Shown piece after piece: positions 59,790-64,000 of a stretch of DNA of 64,000 nt. The notes beneath the pieces were generated by a model. That model was not told where the DNA came from. It worked only from the letters and a program-made list of their open reading frames with translations, and did no database searches. This DNA is from Aeromonas salmonicida subsp. salmonicida (GTDB lineage: Bacteria > Pseudomonadota > Gammaproteobacteria > Enterobacterales > Aeromonadaceae): NCBI RefSeq assembly GCF_001643305.1, contig NZ_LSGW01000110.1, positions 1 to 64,000 on the forward strand. The letters are read 5' to 3'. Numbering within the stretch: the first letter of the stretch is position 1; every line of letters begins with the position of its first letter. The position numbers were made by a program, and so were the translations under genes.

Positions 59790-60713
59790 GTGGCACTACA
59801 AGACCCCTTTCTGAGTGTCAGGCACTTTGTCGCCGTGGCGCAGTCGGGCAGCTTTACCGTGGCGGCATTGACGCTGGGGCTGACCGGCTCGGCGTTGAGC
59901 AAGAGCATAGTGCGGCTGGAGGCGCGACTGGGGGTCAAGCTGTTGCACAGAACGACCCGTCGGGTGAGCCTGACCCTGGAGGGAGAGGCATATCTGGCCA
60001 GTTGTCTCCAGGCGATCAGAGTTTTGGAGGAGACAGAGAGCAGTTTTGCATCGGAAAAGCAGAGTCCGTCGGGTCGCGTTCGTATCGATCTTCCTTCTGC
60101 GTTTGGCCGCCGGCATGTGCTGCCGATCCTGCTGGATCTGGCAGGCAGCCATCCGCAGCTGGATCTGTCGGTGACCTTCAACGAGCGCAAGGTCGATCTC
60201 ATTGAGGCCAACATCGATCTGGTGGTGCGCATAGGTGCGCTGGAGGATCAGGCCGATCTGGTTGCTCGTCGCCTGGGGGAGCAGAAACTCGTCATTTGTG
60301 GGGCACCTTCCTATCTGGCACTGCATAGGGTTCCCTTGACCCCGAAGGATCTGTCACAGCACGACTGTATCATCGACTGGCGATCTGGGCATCGCCATAG
60401 CTGGCTGCTAAGGAATGGGGCGGGTCGGACGGAGGCTTACGACATCCCGGTACGCTACGAGATGGGGGATGGTGAGGCCGTACTGGCTGCGGCGCTGGCT
60501 GGCCTTGGCCTGGTTCAGGTGCCGACCTGGCTGGTCAACGAACAGCTGGACTCGGGAGCGCTGGTCTGTGTGCTTCATGACCAGTCCGGTGGCGAGATGC
60601 CGATCAATGTCATCTGGGCCAGGAGCCAGCACATGCAGCTCAAGCTGCGCGTTGTGGTCGATGCCTTGCTGCTGGCGGCGCAAAAGAGTGGCAGTGGTTT
60701 CCGGGCTCGCTGA
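59790..60713 (+). CDS. LysR-family transcriptional regulator
   Basis: A 307-residue LysR regulator. The winged helix-turn-helix is at about residues 9-66 (SFTVAALTLGLTGSALSKS, LHRTTRRVSLT), and the substrate-binding domain follows from about 93 (SGRVRIDLPSAFGRRHV). I chose the GTG at 59790, with AGGG upstream; the frame extends 52 codons further without similarity. Divergent layout with the SDR gene, 176 bases apart, suggests it controls that gene and itself. Confidence 0.9.
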   Translation: MALQDPFLSVRHFVAVAQSGSFTVAALTLGLTGSALSKSIVRLEARLGVKLLHRTTRRVSLTLEGEAYLASCLQAIRVLEETESSFASEKQSPSGRVRIDLPSAFGRRHVLPILLDLAGSHPQLDLSVTFNERKVDLIEANIDLVVRIGALEDQADLVARRLGEQKLVICGAPSYLALHRVPLTPKDLSQHDCIIDWRSGHRHSWLLRNGAGRTEAYDIPVRYEMGDGEAVLAAALAGLGLVQVPTWLVNEQLDSGALVCVLHDQSGGEMPINVIWARSQHMQLKLRVVVDALLLAAQKSGSGFRAR

Positions 60714-60784
60714 GTCAGTTTCGTCACGGTCCGGCAGTCACATGCGAGCCAGGGAGGCATCTTGTGCCCGCGAGGTGTCGTGAC

Positions 60785-61696
60785 CTATTTGCTCAGGGAT
60801 TGCAGCCAGTTCGCCAGCTTCTCATGGGGGCTGCCGGGAATGGGTGGCGCGGGGGCGAGCAGGTGATAGCCGGTGCCATCCGGGATGAATCCGAGCGGGG
60901 CGGCCAGCAGGCCGGCGGCGATATCGTCGCACACCAGCCGGTAGGGGCCGATGGCGACGCCAAGGCCCGCCACGGCGGCCTGCAGGCTGAAGTAAAAGTG
61001 TTCGAAGGTCTGGGTCGGCGCCTCATCGCTTGTACTCTGTCTGGCCTGTTCCTGCCAGCTTTGCCAGGCGGCGGGACGGGTCTTGGTGTGCAGGCGGGGG
61101 GCAGAGGGGCGCAGAGCCGGCAGCTCTCCTCCTTGCTCGAAAAACTGCGCCACCTTGCCCGGCTGGCAGACGGGCCCTGTCTGCTCCTCGAACAGCAGCT
61201 GGCTGTAAAGGTCATCAGGCCAGTGAAAGTCATTGCGCCGAATGGCGAGATCTATGCCGCTGCCGAAGCTGAGGGCGCCGCCGCCCGCCATCAAATGCAC
61301 GTCCAGCTCGGGATGCAGGGCCTGGAAGGCGGGCCAGCGCGGGATCAGCCAGCGCATCAGCAGGGTGGGTTCGCAGGAGATGACCAGCGACTGGGGCTTG
61401 CTCTGCTGGCGTAGCGCCTGCGCCGTCTCCCGGATCCTGCCCAGCCCTTCCTTTACGGCCTCATGGAGCCTGCTGCCCGCCTCGGTCAGAAAGACCCGGC
61501 GCTGGCGGCGCTCGAACAGCCCGATCCCCAGATCCTCCTCCAGCAGGCGCACCGCCCGGCTGATGGCGCCATGGGTGAGATGCAGCTCATCGGCGGCGCG
61601 GCTGAAGTTTTCGGTGCGGGCAGCCACTTCGAAACAGCGCAGTGCCGTCAGGGAGGGGAGGGAGAGGTCTTTCTGTGAGTTATTATCACCATTCAT
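60785..61696 (-). CDS. LysR-family regulator (GcvA-like)
   Basis: A 303-residue LysR regulator. The N-terminus LPSLTALRCFEVAARTENFS and the helix HLTHGAISRAVRLLEEDLG match the GcvA/AmpR subgroup. The effector domain runs from about 95 to 300. It is divergent from the LysE-type exporter gene 77 bases away, a common regulator-transporter pair, so it probably controls that exporter in response to an amino acid. Confidence 0.9.
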   Translation of the reverse strand: MNGDNNSQKDLSLPSLTALRCFEVAARTENFSRAADELHLTHGAISRAVRLLEEDLGIGLFERRQRRVFLTEAGSRLHEAVKEGLGRIRETAQALRQQSKPQSLVISCEPTLLMRWLIPRWPAFQALHPELDVHLMAGGGALSFGSGIDLAIRRNDFHWPDDLYSQLLFEEQTGPVCQPGKVAQFFEQGGELPALRPSAPRLHTKTRPAAWQSWQEQARQSTSDEAPTQTFEHFYFSLQAAVAGLGVAIGPYRLVCDDIAAGLLAAPLGFIPDGTGYHLLAPAPPIPGSPHEKLANWLQSLSK

Positions 61697-61773
61697 GTCA
61701 GAAGTTATCGTTCGTTATTAGTGTGGATGCCAAATAAAATAGCCGATATCTCTCAGCATCAGGATTCTTTTTC

Positions 61774-62391
61774 ATGACCGAACTGTTAGCCGTAGTAGCC
61801 ATTACCTTCTTTGCCGTCATCAGCCCTGGGCCCGATTTTGCCATGGTGTCGCGCAACAGCCTGTTGCTCTCCCGTCGCACCGGCGTGCTGACGGCGCTCG
61901 GCATAGCGGCCGGGGTCTGCGTCCATGTGACCTACACCCTGCTGGGGGTCGGCCTGCTGATCCAGCAGTCGCTCTGGTTGTTCAACCTCATCAAGCTGGC
62001 GGGGGCCGCCTACCTCATCTTCCTCGGCATCAAGATGTTGCGCGCCAGGCCTGTGACTCATGAGGAGATGGCCAGCCAGCCAACCCTCTCCAGCCTGGGG
62101 GCACTGCGCACCGGGTTTCTGACAAATGTGCTCAACCCCAAGACCACCATCTTCATCGTCAGCCTGTTCATGCAGGTGGTGCGGCCGGAAACGCCCCTTG
62201 GCGTCCAGCTCGGCTATGGCGCCTTCATAGTGCTGGCCCACGGGGTCTGGTTCAGTGCGGTGGCACTCTTCTTCTCCACCGCGTCGGTACGGGCCCGTCT
62301 CTTGGCGGTGCGCCACTGGATCGACCGGGTGTTTGGCGGCTTGCTGGTGGGGTTTGGCATGCTGCTGGCACTGACCCAGCAATCGCGCTGA
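61774..62391 (+). CDS. LysE/RhtB-family amino acid exporter
   Basis: A 205-residue inner-membrane protein with about six hydrophobic helices. The family signature is at the N-terminus (FAVISPGPDFAMVSRNSLLLSRRTGVLTALGIA split over two helices) and in the middle (GFLTNVLNPKTTIFIVSLF). Members export amino acids such as homoserine, threonine or lysine; the substrate here cannot be read from sequence. Confidence 0.9.
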   Translation: MTELLAVVAITFFAVISPGPDFAMVSRNSLLLSRRTGVLTALGIAAGVCVHVTYTLLGVGLLIQQSLWLFNLIKLAGAAYLIFLGIKMLRARPVTHEEMASQPTLSSLGALRTGFLTNVLNPKTTIFIVSLFMQVVRPETPLGVQLGYGAFIVLAHGVWFSAVALFFSTASVRARLLAVRHWIDRVFGGLLVGFGMLLALTQQSR

Positions 62392-62508
62392 GGGTGTGGG
62401 GGAGTCATCCCCCTTATCCACCCCCGACTGTAGGGGCTTGTTTTTCATGCCTTGTGGTCCACTTTTCGGTAGAATTGCCGCTCATTTAGAAGTCAGATGA
62501 GGCGCGGT

Positions 62509-63903
62509 ATGACGGTCAAGTTCCAGGCATTTCACAGCATCAAGGCGATCAACAATCGGGAGGTGCTGTTCAACTGGTCCAAGACCAACCCCCTCGGCGC
62601 CCTAGATCAGGTGTGGCGCCCGAAGAACCGCGACGAGCTGCAGGCGCTGCTGCGTGAATACCCTGAGCGCAAGCTGCGACTGATCGGCTCAGGCCTCTCC
62701 TTCGAGCCCATTCACAGCGTCTATGCCGAGGGCAGTCAGGCGCTGCTGGTGGACTTGTACCACCTTCGCGGCCAGCTGGCGAAAACCGCCGATACCGTCA
62801 CCTATCAGGCGGGCACGCCACTCGATACCATCTACGCCGATCTCATCGCCATGGAGCGGATGCTGCCCGCATCCCCCGGTGTTATCGGCATCCAGACCCT
62901 GGGCGGCGCCCTCAGCACCGGCACTCACGGTCAGGGGCTGCACCAGTCTGCCCTGTGCGATGCAGTGGAGGCGATGACTGTGATGCTGGCCAGTGGCGAC
63001 ATCATCCGGGTCGGTCGCACAGACCCGCGCTTCGGCGCCTTCGTGATGGGGATGGGGATGCTCGGCATCCTGCTCGACGTGCGCCTTCGCACCGTACCCA
63101 ACCGCATCATGCGCTGCACCAAGTTCACCACCGACTACCCCTTTCTGCTCGAGCACAACGAGCGGCTCAACCGCGAGCACGGCTTTGTGAAGAGCTGGTG
63201 GTTTGCCTGGACCGGCGAGAGCCACATCTGGCTGGTGGATCCCGCTTCCGAGGAAGAGGTGGCCCGTTACCGCGCCGCCGGCAGCGAGCCGCTGCTGCTG
63301 GAGGGCGACATCGATGCCCGCATGAATGCCACCATAGATGCCACCCTGCAGAAAATGGCGAAAGACACCAAGGATGAGGCGTTGGCGGGGGAGCACTTCG
63401 AGACGGTGCGCCGCTTCAAGGATGCCTCCGATCTGGTTGGCAACGTCTACCAGATCCTCTGCAAGGGGATCCCGGCACCCCAGATCAACTGCGAGGTGGC
63501 GGTGCCGCTGCACCGCATGAACGAGGCGCTGGAGACCCTGCAAGCGTGGCAGCAGGCCAACCCGGGCGTATTGCACTACCCCTTTATCCTGCGTTGTACC
63601 GGTCCCTCCGAGGCCTGGCTCAGCGCCGCCTACGATAAATCGGTCTGCTGGGTCGGTTTCCTGGTCTATCTGGCGGCAGATGGCACCTTTGTCAACGGCT
63701 CCATGGAGCAGATGCGCGAACTGCAGCAACTGCTGGTGCCCCTCGGTGGCATCCCCCATTTTGGCAAGCATCTGGCGATGGATCTCTACGACTTCCCGGC
63801 CCTGCTGCCGCGCTGGAACGACTTCCTGGCCCTCAAGGGCGAGCTCGATCCCCATGGCCGCTTCGAGAACCGCTGGCTCAGCGATCTGTTTGCCAACCGG
63901 TAA
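62509..63903 (+). CDS. FAD-binding oxidase, D-arabinono-1,4-lactone oxidase family
   Basis: A 464-residue vanillyl-alcohol-oxidase-type flavoprotein. The N-terminal FAD-binding domain (about 30-200) contains LRLIGSGLSFEPIHSV and the diphosphate segment LGGALSTGTHGQGLH (near 132-145). The C-terminal ALO-type domain ends in HFGKHLAMDLYDF and DPHGRFENRWL, the family's closing motif. Substrate and electron acceptor are unknown. An in-frame ATG at 62497 would add four residues. A short duplicated gene start follows directly. Confidence 0.88.
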   Translation: MTVKFQAFHSIKAINNREVLFNWSKTNPLGALDQVWRPKNRDELQALLREYPERKLRLIGSGLSFEPIHSVYAEGSQALLVDLYHLRGQLAKTADTVTYQAGTPLDTIYADLIAMERMLPASPGVIGIQTLGGALSTGTHGQGLHQSALCDAVEAMTVMLASGDIIRVGRTDPRFGAFVMGMGMLGILLDVRLRTVPNRIMRCTKFTTDYPFLLEHNERLNREHGFVKSWWFAWTGESHIWLVDPASEEEVARYRAAGSEPLLLEGDIDARMNATIDATLQKMAKDTKDEALAGEHFETVRRFKDASDLVGNVYQILCKGIPAPQINCEVAVPLHRMNEALETLQAWQQANPGVLHYPFILRCTGPSEAWLSAAYDKSVCWVGFLVYLAADGTFVNGSMEQMRELQQLLVPLGGIPHFGKHLAMDLYDFPALLPRWNDFLALKGELDPHGRFENRWLSDLFANR

Positions 63904-63912
63904 GGATTGAAA

Positions 63913-63978
63913 ATGACCCATATGCAAGATACCCGAGTGCTCATCACCCTGCCGACCCAAGGGGAGTCATCGATATGA
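63913..63978 (+). CDS. 21-residue reading frame, apparent duplicate of next gene's start
   Basis: The peptide begins MTHMQDTRV, almost the same as MTDMQDTR at 63975. It ends at a TGA that overlaps the next ATG (ATGA). It may be a truncated duplicate or a leader peptide coupled to the following gene. LITLPTQG loosely resembles an SDR nucleotide-binding start, but this is only a guess. Confidence 0.35.
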   Translation: MTHMQDTRVLITLPTQGESSI

Positions 63979-64000
63979 CAGATATGCAAGACACCCGGAT
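63975..64000 (+). CDS. Start of an unidentified gene, cut by window edge
   Basis: ATG at 63975 opens a frame reading MTDMQDTR before the window ends. The product cannot be determined from this fragment. Confidence 0.4.

Overview
The window is GC-rich gammaproteobacterial chromosome and almost certainly comes from Aeromonas. The evidence is the lateral-flagella cluster carrying the Aeromonas-type lafX gene, a tapABCD type IV pilus operon running into coaE-zapD-yacG, an M23 peptidase gene directly before secA where enterobacteria have secM, and a division/cell-wall cluster with no ddl gene. I cannot name the species from sequence alone. No rRNA, tRNA, CRISPR array, phage or insertion sequence was found.

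Layout. Positions 1-7060 (+) hold the distal lateral-flagella genes: the end of lafA, then lafB, lafC, lafX, lafE, lafF, lafS, lafT and lafU, followed by a PilZ-like gene. A convergent lytic transglycosylase gene and a small membrane-protein gene separate these from the dcw cluster. Positions 8536-25427 (+) hold mraZ-rsmH-ftsL-ftsI-murE-murF-mraY-murD-ftsW-murG-murC-ftsQ-ftsA-ftsZ and lpxC, covering peptidoglycan precursor synthesis, septum assembly and lipid A synthesis. An MraZ operator lies at the front and a near-consensus promoter before ftsQ. Positions 25577-30925 (+) carry an M23 peptidase, secA, a TPR/glycosyltransferase-like gene and mutT. Positions 31002-38713 (-) carry yacG, zapD, coaE, tapD, a frameshifted tapC, tapB, tapA, nadC and an aspartic protease gene.

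Positions 38860-46782 (+) carry ampD and the pyruvate dehydrogenase operon pdhR-aceE-aceF-lpd, with two perfect PdhR operators. Positions 46900-51344 are a signalling block: a GAF-GGDEF diguanylate cyclase, a small lipoprotein, and two adjacent chemoreceptor genes, both damaged (one by an in-frame loss of the signalling tip, one by a frameshift). The rest holds a PlpD-like patatin/outer-membrane protein, acnB, a CSS-EAL phosphodiesterase, an SDR/LysR divergent pair, a LysR/LysE divergent pair, an FAD-linked lactone-oxidase-type gene and the start of a further gene.

Most of the window is conserved core genome. The unusual features are small sequence rearrangements: duplicated gene junctions at ftsI/murE and at the right edge, a direct-repeat-flanked hairpin between aceE and aceF, broken tapC and chemoreceptor genes, and a PilZ-like gene at the end of the lateral-flagella motor operon. 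I did not find a clear, wholly new multi-gene system.
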